The notes beneath the pieces are model-generated. The model saw only the letters and a program-made list of their open reading frames with translations, had not been told where the DNA came from and did no database searches. A stretch of DNA of 64,000 bases from Phreatobacter sp. (GTDB lineage Bacteria; Pseudomonadota; Alphaproteobacteria; Rhizobiales; Phreatobacteraceae), in NCBI GenBank assembly GCA_019749835.1, contig JAIEPJ010000132.1:1-64000 (forward strand). The letters run 5' to 3'. Shown piece after piece: positions 34,108 to 43,057 of the stretch. The position numbers and the translations under genes are program-made. How positions within the stretch are numbered: the stretch's first letter is position 1; every line of letters begins with the position of its first letter.

Positions 34108-35031
34108 ATGGCCGGGGAGATCGATCTGTTCCTCGACATGATGGCCGCCGAACGGGGTGCCGCGCGCAATACGCTCGAGGCCTATCGCCGCGATCTCGAC
34201 GATTATGCCGGATTCCTTGCCGCCGCCGGTGCGAGTCCGAAGGCCGTCACCACGGCGACGATCCGCGACTATCTGGCGGATTGCCAATCCCGCGGACTGA
34301 AGACGGCCTCCGTCGCCCGCCGGCTGTCGGCCGTCCGCCAACTCCACCGCTTCCTCTATGGCGAGGGCATGAGCGGGGAGGACCCCGCTGCGGTGCTGGA
34401 AGGCCCGCGGCGCGGCCGTCCATTGCCCAAGACGTTGGCGCTGGCTGAGGTCGACCGTCTGCTCGCAAGCGCGCGCGAGGGGCTTGATGATGCGGCGCGG
34501 CCGGTCGGCGAGCGTCTCAGAGCGGCGCGGATCACCTGTCTGCTCGAGCTTCTCTATGCGACGGGCATGCGTGTATCGGAACTCATCGCCCTGCCGGTGA
34601 CGGCGGCGCGCCGCGACCAGCGGTTCCTCGTGGTTCGCGGCAAGGGGGACAAGGAACGCATCGTCCCGCTGAACGGGGCCGCCAAGGACGCCATGGCTGC
34701 CTATCTCGCACTGCGCGAGACGGCCGGCCTCGGGCCGTCGAAATGGCTGTTTCCCTCCTCTGGCGAGAGCGGCCATCTGACGCGCCAGCATGTCGGCCGT
34801 GAACTTAAGGGCGTCGCGGGGGCAGCCGGGCTCTCCGCTGCCAAGGTGTCACCGCACGTCCTGCGCCACGCCTTCGCCAGCCACCTTTTGCAGAACGGGG
34901 CCGATCTGCGCGCCGTCCAGCAGCTTCTCGGTCATGCCGATATTGCGACGACACAGATCTATACCCATGTGCTGGACGAGCGGCTGAAAAGCCTGGTGCG
35001 GGACCTGCACCCCCTCGGCAACGACGGGTAG
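34108..35031 (+). CDS. xerD: Site-specific tyrosine recombinase XerD
   Basis: A 307-residue recombinase that resolves chromosome dimers at dif together with XerC. The N-terminal SAM-like domain covers about residues 5-90 and the catalytic domain about 105-300. Catalytic residues are visible: Arg in ATGMRVSELI, His/Arg in HVLRHAFASHLL, His in LLGHADIATTQIYTHV and its nucleophilic Tyr. Length is normal. No integrase-associated island features are present, so it is the housekeeping copy. Confidence 0.94.
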   Translation: MAGEIDLFLDMMAAERGAARNTLEAYRRDLDDYAGFLAAAGASPKAVTTATIRDYLADCQSRGLKTASVARRLSAVRQLHRFLYGEGMSGEDPAAVLEGPRRGRPLPKTLALAEVDRLLASAREGLDDAARPVGERLRAARITCLLELLYATGMRVSELIALPVTAARRDQRFLVVRGKGDKERIVPLNGAAKDAMAAYLALRETAGLGPSKWLFPSSGESGHLTRQHVGRELKGVAGAAGLSAAKVSPHVLRHAFASHLLQNGADLRAVQQLLGHADIATTQIYTHVLDERLKSLVRDLHPLGNDG

Positions 35032-35155
35032 GGACAGGTCCGTCCTTGACTTGCCTTGCCCCGAAAGGCATGTGCTCGCGCTTCGTCGGGCCCTCCGGGG
35101 CCGTCCCCCGGCCCCCACGGGTCGCCGTTCACAGGTCCTGGGCCGCACCTTGCCG

Positions 35156-36109
35156 ATGCGCAGCTACCTCGATTTTGAAAAACCGATCGCCGAACTCGAA
35201 TCCAAGGTCGAGGAACTGCGCGAGGTCGCGGCGCGCGACGGCGGGGTGTCCATCACCGAAGAGGTGACGCGGCTTGAGCAGAAGGCCGGTCAGGCCCTCA
35301 AGGATCTCTACCAGGCCCTGACGCCGTGGCAGAAGACGCTGGTCGCCCGCCATCCCGGCCGCCCCCACACGCTCGACTATATCGGCAAGCTCGTCGAGGA
35401 CTTCACGCCGCTCGCCGGCGACCGGGTCTTCGGCGAGGACGAGGCGATCATCGGCGGGTTCGGCCGGTTCCGCGGCCAAAGCCTCTGCATCATGGGCCAC
35501 GAGCGCGGTGACACGACCGAGACCCGCATCCGTCATAATTTCGGCATGGCGCGACCGGAGGGCTACCGCAAGGCCGTGCGCCTGATGGAGACCGCCCAGC
35601 GCTTCGACATCCCGGTGGTCTCGCTGGTCGATACGGCGGGAGCCTATCCCGGCATCGGCGCCGAGGAGCGCGGCCAGGCCGAGGCCATTGCCCGGTCCAC
35701 CGATTGCAGCCTTGGCCTCGGCGTGCCGAACGTCGCCATCATCATCGGCGAGGGTGGTTCGGGCGGCGCCATCGCCATCGCCACCGCCAACCGGGTGATG
35801 ATGCTGGAACACGCCATCTACAGCGTGATCTCGCCGGAAGGGGCCGCATCGATCCTGTGGCGCGACACGACCAAGGCGCAGGAAGCGGCCACCAACATGA
35901 AGATCACCGCCCAGGACCTGATGCGGTTCGGCGTCATCGACCAGATCGTGCCGGAGCCGCTGGGCGGCGCCCACCGCGATCCCGATCTCGCGGTGGCGCG
36001 GGTGGGCGATGCGATCGAGGCGGCTTTGCAGGGGATGGCCGGTCTGCCGCCGGAGGAGGTCCGCCGGCTCCGGCGTGACAAGTTCCTCGCTATCGGGCGG
36101 ACGATCTGA
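35156..36109 (+). CDS. accA: Acetyl-CoA carboxylase carboxyltransferase subunit alpha
   Basis: A 317-residue carboxyltransferase alpha subunit that, with AccD, transfers carboxyl from biotin to acetyl-CoA to form malonyl-CoA. Diagnostic blocks are MRSYLDFEKPIAELE at the start, IGGFGRFRGQSLCIMGHERG, NFGMARPEGYRKA and DTAGAYPGIGAEERGQAEAI (oxyanion glycines). The start at 35156 matches the family N-terminus; upstream in-frame sequence does not. xerD followed by accA is a common alphaproteobacterial order. Confidence 0.97.
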   Translation: MRSYLDFEKPIAELESKVEELREVAARDGGVSITEEVTRLEQKAGQALKDLYQALTPWQKTLVARHPGRPHTLDYIGKLVEDFTPLAGDRVFGEDEAIIGGFGRFRGQSLCIMGHERGDTTETRIRHNFGMARPEGYRKAVRLMETAQRFDIPVVSLVDTAGAYPGIGAEERGQAEAIARSTDCSLGLGVPNVAIIIGEGGSGGAIAIATANRVMMLEHAIYSVISPEGAASILWRDTTKAQEAATNMKITAQDLMRFGVIDQIVPEPLGGAHRDPDLAVARVGDAIEAALQGMAGLPPEEVRRLRRDKFLAIGRTI

Positions 36110-36352
36110 TCCGGTCGACAGGGTGATCTGCCATGGTTCCGCCGCGTTCCTTGCCGCACCATCACCGACCTGTGACCAGCCTGAGGAATTCATTAACCTT
36201 CGGTGTGGTTTCCGGCGGGTTGCGGTAACCGCAGGTTGACGCTATCGGTCGTTTTCAAGGGTCCGTTAAGGATCAGCAGCGCCAAGCTGATACCGTTCGA
36301 GGGGCATTGTTCGCCCTGTTTCGGGAGCATCGCATTGCAGCAGACGGCCGGT

Positions 36353-38011
36353 ATGTCCCAGGTGGCAATCTCGCGGTCCAACCGGCTCGGCGGCTGGCGG
36401 CTGGCGCTATCCGTCGCCGCATGCGCCGTCCTGCTCGCGGGCTGTCAGAGCCAGACCGTTTCGCGCAACGATCCCAACCGCGGCAATGTGCCGATCGCCC
36501 AGGCCGTGCTTGAGGAGCTGAACGTCAAGGGCATGACGCGCACCTCGCCGGTGCTGATGCGGATCTTCAAGGAAGAGGCCGAGCTGGAGGTCTGGAAGCG
36601 GGACGCGACCGGCCGCTTCGCCCATTTCAAGACCTATCCGATCTGCAATTATTCGGGCGACCTCGGCCCGAAGGTGCGGGAGGGCGACCGGCAGTCGCCG
36701 GAAGGGTTCTATCAGATCAATATGGGCCTGATGAATCCGCGCTCGTCCTTCTACCTCGCCTTCAACATGGGCTTCCCCAACCAGTTCGACCGCTCACATG
36801 GCCGGACCGGTTCGCACCTGATGGTGCATGGCGACTGCTCGTCGCGCGGCTGCTACGCCATGACGGACGAGGCCATCGGGGAGGTCTATGCGCTGGCCCG
36901 CGAGGCGCTGCAGGGCGGCCAGGAGAGCTTCCAGGTGCAGGCCTTCCCCTTCCGTATGACGCCGCGGAACATGGCCCGCCACCGCAACAATCCGAACATG
37001 GCCTTCTGGAAGAACCTGAAGGAAGGCCACGACCATTTCGAGGTGACGCGCCAGGAGCCGCAGGTCGACGTCTGTGAGCGCCGCTACGTGTTCAACGCGG
37101 TGTCGCCGCAGTCGGTGCTGGCGCAGGCCGGCGGCACGGGCGAGACACGCGAGATGATCGCCGTGAACGATCCCTGGGCCGGCACCCGCCGCACCGGCGC
37201 GTCGCGCGCCAATGTCACGACCGCGCCGGCGCCGCGCACGCCGGTGCCGACCTCGCTGAACCAGCCGGTCACGACCATGGCGCCGGTGACGCGCGAGGCA
37301 CCGGCCTCCGCCCGGTCGATCCGCACCCGCTTCACCGCCATCGGCGACGACACGTCGGCGCCACGTCCGAGCTTCCAGGCCGCCGGCCGCTGCCCCGCCT
37401 ATGTCGTGCCGCCGGCGATCCGCCAGGCGGTTGCGGCCAAGCATGCCCGCGACATGGCGCAGGTCGCCGTGCTGTCCCGCGAGATTACGCCGGCGCCGGC
37501 CCGCTCCGGCATCGACGGCGGGACGCATCGCACCTTCGCGGACCGTTTCGCCCATCGCCAGATTCGCGTCGGCTCGTCGGAACCCCATTTCTCGCTCGCC
37601 AGCCAGCAGAGCCAGCCCGTGACGCTCGTCTCGGCGCGTTCGCCGGTCGTTGCGGAAGCGGCGCCGGCCGCTGCTCCGGCCCCTGTTGCCGCGGCCCCCG
37701 CTCTCGCCTCGGCCACGTTGACGCCGGTGACGCTGGAAGCCTCCATCGCCACCTCGATGATGAGTGCGCCGGTGCCGCAGCCCTCGCCGATGCGCACGAC
37801 TGTCGCCCAGCGGCAAAGCGGCGGTGAGGTGTCGCAGGCGCTTCCGGGCTCGGCCTTCGCACCCGTCCAGCCGGCGGCACAGCCGGCGCAGCCACAGGGC
37901 AACTGGTTCTCGCGCGCCGTGGGCGCGCTTGGTGGCGGCAATGCCGAGACGGCGCCCGCCCAGCAGCAGGTTGCGCCGCAGGTGGCGAACCAGGGTGCCG
38001 CCCGCAACTGA
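36353..38011 (+). CDS. L,D-transpeptidase-family lipoprotein with long tail
   Basis: A 552-residue envelope protein. A lipoprotein signal ends in LLAGC (Cys near residue 33). The YkuD-type L,D-transpeptidase domain of the YafK/DpaA subclass (about residues 60-215) has the catalytic motif HGDCSSRGCYAM, with nucleophile Cys in RGCYAM. The C-terminal 300 residues are Pro/Ala/Thr-rich and probably disordered, with no recognised domain. It may cross-link peptidoglycan or attach or release proteins at peptidoglycan. The start at 36353 is chosen for the signal peptide. A terminator follows 29 bp after the stop. Confidence 0.9.
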   Translation: MSQVAISRSNRLGGWRLALSVAACAVLLAGCQSQTVSRNDPNRGNVPIAQAVLEELNVKGMTRTSPVLMRIFKEEAELEVWKRDATGRFAHFKTYPICNYSGDLGPKVREGDRQSPEGFYQINMGLMNPRSSFYLAFNMGFPNQFDRSHGRTGSHLMVHGDCSSRGCYAMTDEAIGEVYALAREALQGGQESFQVQAFPFRMTPRNMARHRNNPNMAFWKNLKEGHDHFEVTRQEPQVDVCERRYVFNAVSPQSVLAQAGGTGETREMIAVNDPWAGTRRTGASRANVTTAPAPRTPVPTSLNQPVTTMAPVTREAPASARSIRTRFTAIGDDTSAPRPSFQAAGRCPAYVVPPAIRQAVAAKHARDMAQVAVLSREITPAPARSGIDGGTHRTFADRFAHRQIRVGSSEPHFSLASQQSQPVTLVSARSPVVAEAAPAAAPAPVAAAPALASATLTPVTLEASIATSMMSAPVPQPSPMRTTVAQRQSGGEVSQALPGSAFAPVQPAAQPAQPQGNWFSRAVGALGGGNAETAPAQQQVAPQVANQGAARN

Positions 38012-38040
38012 GCGGTTTCCCTGCATTCACATTCTTGACG

Positions 38041-38064
38041 AGGCGGCCTGCGGGCCGCCTTTTT
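38041..38064 (+). terminator. Intrinsic terminator of the L,D-transpeptidase gene
   Basis: AGGCGGCC (38041-38048) pairs with GGCCGCCT (38053-38060) around a TGCG loop, followed by a T-tract. It ends three bases before the stop of the convergent thpR gene. Confidence 0.9.
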
Positions 38065-38067
38065 CTG

Positions 38068-38607
38068 TTACGCCGCCAGCGGATAGGTTTCTTCGACGAG
38101 ATAGGGGCCGCCGCCGACGGATTCCTTCGACGAGAAGAGCGCGAAGCTCGGCACGATGAAGGTGCGGCTCATGAACAGGCCGCGGAGCGCCAGCCAATCG
38201 GCCACCGTGCGGGCGGTGGCATCGCGACCGAGGCGCGCCAGCGTGATATGGGGCACGAACTTCCGCGGTTCGGGCGACAGGCCGACGCGGCGCATGATGC
38301 GCTCGTGTTCGGCCTGCAGTTCCATCAGCGGCTGGGTCTGCCGGACCGCGACGAAGATGGAGCGCGGGCGGTCGCCGCCAAAGGCGCCGAGCCCGGTCAG
38401 CGTCACCTCGATGGAGCGCTTGCGCACGGCATAGAGCAGGTCGGCGATCTCGTTGGCTGTTCGCTCATCGACGTCGCCGACGAAGCGCAGAGTGAGGTGA
38501 TAGTCCTCCGGTTCCATCCAGCGGGCGCTCATCAGGCCGCCGCGCAAACTCGCCAGGTCCTCGCGCAGGGCCTCGGGAACCTCGAGACCGGTGAAGATGC
38601 GGGGCAT
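38068..38607 (-). CDS. thpR: RNA 2',3'-cyclic phosphodiesterase
   Basis: A 179-residue 2H phosphoesterase (LigT/ThpR) that opens 2',3'-cyclic phosphate RNA ends. The two catalytic HxTx motifs are HLTLRFVG near residue 38 and HITLARLG near residue 125. The start at ATG 38607 is preferred over an in-frame start 21 bp upstream because a GGGAGG site sits five bases before it. Length is normal. Confidence 0.94.
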   Translation of the reverse strand: MPRIFTGLEVPEALREDLASLRGGLMSARWMEPEDYHLTLRFVGDVDERTANEIADLLYAVRKRSIEVTLTGLGAFGGDRPRSIFVAVRQTQPLMELQAEHERIMRRVGLSPEPRKFVPHITLARLGRDATARTVADWLALRGLFMSRTFIVPSFALFSSKESVGGGPYLVEETYPLAA

Positions 38608-38799
38608 GGCGACCTCCCTGCGCTGCACGTCGGCGCCCTGACGGGCGCCGCAACCCTTCGTTCCCGGCTGCCACCGCGGGCGCGCCCCGGCAAGACCGTC
38701 CCGAGACGCGGACCCCGGCGAATCGGCCGCGGAACAAGTCGAGTGTGACGCTCGCCGGGCTCGATGTCATGACCATGACGCAGCCGTGGCGCCGACCGA

Positions 38800-39585
38800 T
38801 CAGGCGACCTTCAGGGCCGTCCAGTGATCCAGGAAGGCGTCGAGCCACAGGCGCACGCCCGGGTCATGGAGATAGCGTCCGTCGAAATGGTCCTGCCGGG
38901 GGCGGGCGTTGGGGGATGCCATCCGCTCATGCGCCCGCGTCGTCCAGCGGTTCATCATCCAGTGGGTCACCTCGGGGTGGAACTGGATGCCATAGGCCGC
39001 CTTGCCGACACGGATCGCCTGGTTGGCAAAGCAGTCGCCGGTGGCGAGCAACTCGGCGCCCTCCGGCACGTCGAAGCCCTCGCGGTGCCACTGGTAGACA
39101 TGGTCCGGCCAGGGCAGTTCGCGCAGGGCGGCCTCGGTGGCGTGGAGCGGATAATAGCCGACCTCGACCTGGCCCTCGGGGTGGAAGGCGACCTTGGCGC
39201 CGAGATGGCGTGCCAGCATCTGCGCGCCGAGGCAGATGCCGAGGAAGGGCAGTTCATCCTTCAGCGCCACGCCGATCCAGTCGGTCTCCGCCTTGACGAA
39301 GTCGTCGGGGTCGTTGGCGCTCATCGGGCCACCGAAGATGACGGCGCCGGCGAGGCTGCGCGTATCGGCTGGCAGCGGGTCGCCGAAGCGGGGCCGGCGG
39401 ATGTCGAGGCGAAAGCCGCGCTCCTCGAGCAGGCGGCCGACCCTGCCGGGCGTCGAATGCTCCTGATGCAGGACGATGAGGATGTCCTTCGGCCGGCCGG
39501 CGCGGGACGACGCCCGTTTCCGCACGACCGGCGCCAGCGGTCCGGAAATCGTCGCGTCGGGTCGCAACAGGGGACGCACGGACAT
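38800..39585 (-). CDS. Class I glutamine amidotransferase (GuaA-GATase-like)
   Basis: A 261-residue class I glutamine amidotransferase. The catalytic triad is visible: Cys in GICLGAQMLA, His and Glu in YGIQFHPEVT. It belongs to the stand-alone group often annotated 'GMP synthase-like' but has no ATP-pyrophosphatase domain. An N-terminal extension of about 30 residues precedes the domain. Relatives act in polyamine or glutamyl-conjugate hydrolysis; the substrate here is unknown. A gap of 192 bp on its 3' side separates it from thpR and shows no gene. Confidence 0.88.
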   Translation of the reverse strand: MSVRPLLRPDATISGPLAPVVRKRASSRAGRPKDILIVLHQEHSTPGRVGRLLEERGFRLDIRRPRFGDPLPADTRSLAGAVIFGGPMSANDPDDFVKAETDWIGVALKDELPFLGICLGAQMLARHLGAKVAFHPEGQVEVGYYPLHATEAALRELPWPDHVYQWHREGFDVPEGAELLATGDCFANQAIRVGKAAYGIQFHPEVTHWMMNRWTTRAHERMASPNARPRQDHFDGRYLHDPGVRLWLDAFLDHWTALKVA

Positions 39586-39703
39586 GGCGCGGAATCACCT
39601 CGGGGCCTGATCAACGGCCGATAGTGTGATGAAATGATGGGCTTGCTTAAAGATGGCTGAACAAATGGCAGATGTGCGTTGCACAACTGTCACAGAGGGC
39701 CAC

Positions 39704-40087
39704 TCAGCCCGCCAGAGCCCGGGCCAGGACTGCGGCCTCGACGGGCTTCTGCAGCACGATGTCGAAAAGGCCGGGGAGCATGTCGGCGGGATCGTCGCCG
39801 GAGAGCGCCACGAGGCGCGGATGGCGGGGATGCGCCCGCATCGCCAGGGCGACGGCGGCGCCGTCCATGTCGGGCATCCGGCGGTCGATGACGGCGACGT
39901 CGAAATGGTCGGCGGCGGCTGCCTCGAGGGCAGCGTGACCACCGTCGACCGAGGTCACCTGATGCCCCAGCGCGCTGGCAATGCGCGCCACGACCTCGCG
40001 CGAGAAGGCGTGGTCATCGGCGATCAGCACCTTCAGGGACGGTCCCCTCGCGGCGGTCGCGGTTCTTCCGGCGGGCATGGCGGGCAT
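39704..40087 (-). CDS. Single-domain response regulator
   Basis: A 127-residue CheY-like receiver domain with no output domain. The acidic pocket is IADDHAF, the phosphoacceptor Asp is in VAVIDRRMPDMDG, the Ser is in LVALSGDD and the Lys in LQKPVEAA, so all key residues are present. No histidine kinase gene is nearby, so it is an orphan. It lies between the amidotransferase gene and the divergent AEC transporter gene. Confidence 0.88.
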   Translation of the reverse strand: MPAMPAGRTATAARGPSLKVLIADDHAFSREVVARIASALGHQVTSVDGGHAALEAAAADHFDVAVIDRRMPDMDGAAVALAMRAHPRHPRLVALSGDDPADMLPGLFDIVLQKPVEAAVLARALAG

Positions 40088-40160
40088 GCGACAGGCCTAA
40101 CGCCGAATGACGAAGAAATGGTTTATTGCGCGGTTTCTGTTCAGGGAGTTGCGCATCCCC

Positions 40161-41093
40161 ATGGTCGAACTCCTGCTGCTCGTCGCCCCGGTCTTCGGGC
40201 TCGTCGCCCTCGGCTACGCGGCGGCGCTGGCCGGGCTGATCGGCGAGCGGGCCAACGAGGGCCTGACCTCCTATCTCTTCGTCATCGGTGCCCCGGCGCT
40301 GATGTTCAAGCTGCTCACCGCCGCGGTCTTTCCCGGCGTTTTCCCCTGGGGCTACTGGATCGCCTATTATGCCGGCATGGCCACCGTCTGGGGCCTTGCG
40401 ACGGTCCTGGCGGCCCGGATGTTCCGCCGCTCGCGCGGCGATGCGGTGATCGCCGGTCTTGCGGCGGGCCAGGCCAATACCGTGCTGATCGGCATCCCGA
40501 TCATCCTCAAGGCCTATGGCGACGAGGCGGCCTTCCCCATCGCCATGCTGCTGGCGGTCAACCTGCCGATCACCATGACGCTGGCGACCCTGATGCTGGA
40601 GGGCACCCGGGCCGCCACCGGCGGCGCCCTCTTCGTCAAGCTCGGCCGGGGCCTGGCGACCCATCCCCTCATCATCGCCATGGCGGCCGGTGTCGCCTTC
40701 CAGTTCCTCGGCATCCGCCCGTCCGGCGTGGCGGCGACCATGCTCGACATGGTGGCCAACACGACCATCCCCCTCTCGCTCATCGCGCTGGGACTGTCGC
40801 TGAAGACCTATGGCGTGCGCGCCGACGTGCCGGTGGCGCTGATGATCTGCCTGCTGCGGCTGCTGGTGCATCCCGCCATCGCCTATGTCGTCGCGCATCA
40901 CATCTTCGCGCTGCCGCCGTCCTGGACCGGGACCGTGGTGCTCTTTGCCGCCATGCCCGCCGGCATCAACGCCTATCTGTTCGCGGCGCGCTACGGGCAG
41001 GGCGTCGGCATCGCCTCGACGGCTGTGGCGCTGTCCACCCTGCTGTCGGCTGTCACGACGCTCGTCTGGCTGCGCGTGCTCGGCGTCGGCTGA
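40161..41093 (+). CDS. AEC-family transporter (auxin efflux carrier-like)
   Basis: A 310-residue inner-membrane transporter with ten predicted helices in two inverted halves. The AEC features GLVALGYAAALAGLIGE near the start and IGAPALMFKLL, QANTVLIGIPI and FAAMPAGINAYLFA are present. Relatives carry malonate or other organic acids. An in-frame ATG at 40107 would add 18 residues, but 40161 follows an AGGGAG-like site and gives the usual family length. The substrate is unknown. Confidence 0.9.
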   Translation: MVELLLLVAPVFGLVALGYAAALAGLIGERANEGLTSYLFVIGAPALMFKLLTAAVFPGVFPWGYWIAYYAGMATVWGLATVLAARMFRRSRGDAVIAGLAAGQANTVLIGIPIILKAYGDEAAFPIAMLLAVNLPITMTLATLMLEGTRAATGGALFVKLGRGLATHPLIIAMAAGVAFQFLGIRPSGVAATMLDMVANTTIPLSLIALGLSLKTYGVRADVPVALMICLLRLLVHPAIAYVVAHHIFALPPSWTGTVVLFAAMPAGINAYLFAARYGQGVGIASTAVALSTLLSAVTTLVWLRVLGVG

Positions 41094-41212
41094 AGCGGTT
41101 CATCGCCAGTTCATGCGCCGCAAGGCGAAATCTGGGGAATTGCGTAGCATCCTCGGATGGTGGATTGTGACGCTCACGATTTCGTGTTCAGCCGCTCGCG
41201 GGTGCCCAAGCG

Positions 41213-43018
41213 TTGAATAGCCCACCCGCCTCCGCAGCAGACGGTCTCGACCGCAAGGTCTTCCGTGACTTCTTCGTCCTCGCCGCGGGCTGGTGGACGG
41301 GAGCGACGGCGCGCCGTGCCTGGTTCCTGACGGCAGCGCTGGCCGCCTGCCTGATCGTCAATGTGGGCATCAATTTCGCGGTCAACACCTGGAACCGACG
41401 GTTCTTCGACGCCCTCGAGAATACCGACACCCAGACGGTGTTCTGGGCTGTCATCGTCTTTTTCGGCCTCGTCGTCTGCGCCGCCGCCATCGGCGTCGGC
41501 ATCGTCCTGTCCCGCGAGACGCTGCAGGTCCGCTGGCGCGAGTGGCTGATAGGGTCGCTGATCGACCGCTGGATCGGCGGCCAGCGCTATTACCGCATGG
41601 GCCTGGCGCGAACCGAGCCGGCCAATCCGGAATACCGCATTGCCGACGACACGCGGCTGGCGACGGAACCGATCGTCGACTTTGCCATCGGCCTGCTCTC
41701 GTCCATCGTCTCGGCCCTGACCTTTGTCGGCGTCCTCTGGGTGGTGGGCGGGGCGCTGACGGTCCAGGTCGGCGGCGCGACGCTGTGGATTCCCGGATAC
41801 ATGGTGCTGGCGGCCCTCGTCTATGGCATCTCCATGTCGCTGCTGATGCTGTGGGTCGGCCATCGCCTGCCGGGGGCGGTTGCCCGGCGCAACGAGGCCG
41901 AGGCCAAGCTCCGCTTCGAGTTGACGCGGCTGCGTGAGAATTCCGAGAGCGTCGCGCTGATCCGCGGCGAGGCGGATGAACGCCGGGCCCTCGGCACCAC
42001 CTATCAGGAGCTCGTGCGGCGCTGGCTCGGCGTGGTGCGCCGGCACGGGCACATCACCTGGCTGACCAATGGCAGCGGCGTCTTCGTGCCTGTCCTGCCG
42101 CTGCTGCTGGCGGCGCCGAAATATCTGTCGGGCGAGTTCACCCTCGGTCAGGTGACGCAGCTCGCCGGCGCCTTCCTGCAGGTCCAGGTGGCCATCGCCT
42201 GGCTGGTCGACAATTTCCGCGCGCTCGCCCAGTGCTATGCGTCGATGCAGCGCGTCACCGAACTGACCAATGCCATCGACGACATCGACGGCGACTTCGA
42301 TCGCAACCAGCAAGGTGGCCGAAGCGGCGTCGCTCTGACCCCTTCCACGTCCGGTATGGTGCGGCTGGACACGCTGACCATCTCCGACCGTTCGGGACGC
42401 GTGCTCATCGATCAGGCCAATGCCCGGATCGAGGCCGGCGAGAAGGTCATGGTCTCGGGCGAGAGCGGCACCGGCAAGTCAACGCTGGTGCGCGCGCTCG
42501 CCGGCCTCTGGCCCTGGGGGACCGGCGTCATCGCCCTGCCGGCCGGCGGCACCATCGCCTTCGTTCCGGAGAGGGCCTATCTGCCCGCCGGGACGCTGCG
42601 CGGCGCACTCCTCTATCCGGCCCAGAGCCTGTCCGTGGACGATGCGGTCCTCAGCGAAGCGCTGACCGAGGCCGGGCTCGGCTATCTCAGCCGCCGCCTC
42701 GACGAGGTCGACCGCTGGGACCAGACCCTGTCCAACGGCGAGCGCCAGCGCCTCGCCATCGCCCGCCTGCTCGTCCAGCGTCCCGATCTCGTCATTCTCG
42801 ACGGCGCCACCAGCGCGCTCGACGAGGGCGGCGAGGCGCGGCTGATGGCGACCCTGGTGGCCGCTCTCGACCGTTCGACGCTGATCAGCGTCGGCTTGCG
42901 GCCGGGCCTCGAGGCCCTGCACGACCGCAAGCTGCAGCTGTCACGCGGCGACCACGGGGCCCACCTCGCCTCCGTCGCCCTCAGGCCGCCCATGGCGGTG
43001 GCCACTTCCTCACCCTAG
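41213..43018 (+). CDS. SbmA/BacA-like ABC transporter with degenerate ATPase site
   Basis: A 601-residue fused permease-ATPase of the ABC_membrane_2 (SbmA/BacA, YddA, Rv1819c) group. The membrane domain covers about residues 20-350 and the nucleotide-binding domain about 385-580. Walker A GESGTGKST is at 416-424 and the signature is LSNGERQ. The expected catalytic Glu after Walker B is Gly531 (LVILDGATSALD), and the H-loop His is Leu562 (SVGLR). Both changes are clear in the codons GGC and TTG. ATP may bind but turnover should be poor. The start is TTG 41213. Family cargos include peptides and cobalamin; the cargo here is unknown. Confidence 0.88.
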   Translation: MNSPPASAADGLDRKVFRDFFVLAAGWWTGATARRAWFLTAALAACLIVNVGINFAVNTWNRRFFDALENTDTQTVFWAVIVFFGLVVCAAAIGVGIVLSRETLQVRWREWLIGSLIDRWIGGQRYYRMGLARTEPANPEYRIADDTRLATEPIVDFAIGLLSSIVSALTFVGVLWVVGGALTVQVGGATLWIPGYMVLAALVYGISMSLLMLWVGHRLPGAVARRNEAEAKLRFELTRLRENSESVALIRGEADERRALGTTYQELVRRWLGVVRRHGHITWLTNGSGVFVPVLPLLLAAPKYLSGEFTLGQVTQLAGAFLQVQVAIAWLVDNFRALAQCYASMQRVTELTNAIDDIDGDFDRNQQGGRSGVALTPSTSGMVRLDTLTISDRSGRVLIDQANARIEAGEKVMVSGESGTGKSTLVRALAGLWPWGTGVIALPAGGTIAFVPERAYLPAGTLRGALLYPAQSLSVDDAVLSEALTEAGLGYLSRRLDEVDRWDQTLSNGERQRLAIARLLVQRPDLVILDGATSALDEGGEARLMATLVAALDRSTLISVGLRPGLEALHDRKLQLSRGDHGAHLASVALRPPMAVATSSP

Positions 43019-43057
43019 GCCCGTCGCCGAGATCGCGACGTCACAAGGACCACAACC

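Noticed and set aside
34108-35031. XerD-type recombinase as an integrase marking a genomic island
   Set aside because: Full housekeeping XerD features and accA synteny; no tRNA, direct repeats or phage genes nearby.
36211-36285. TTAACC and GTTAAGG elements upstream of the L,D-transpeptidase gene as a CtrA site
   Set aside because: No TTAA-N7-TTAA spacing is present; short TTAA words alone are not evidence.
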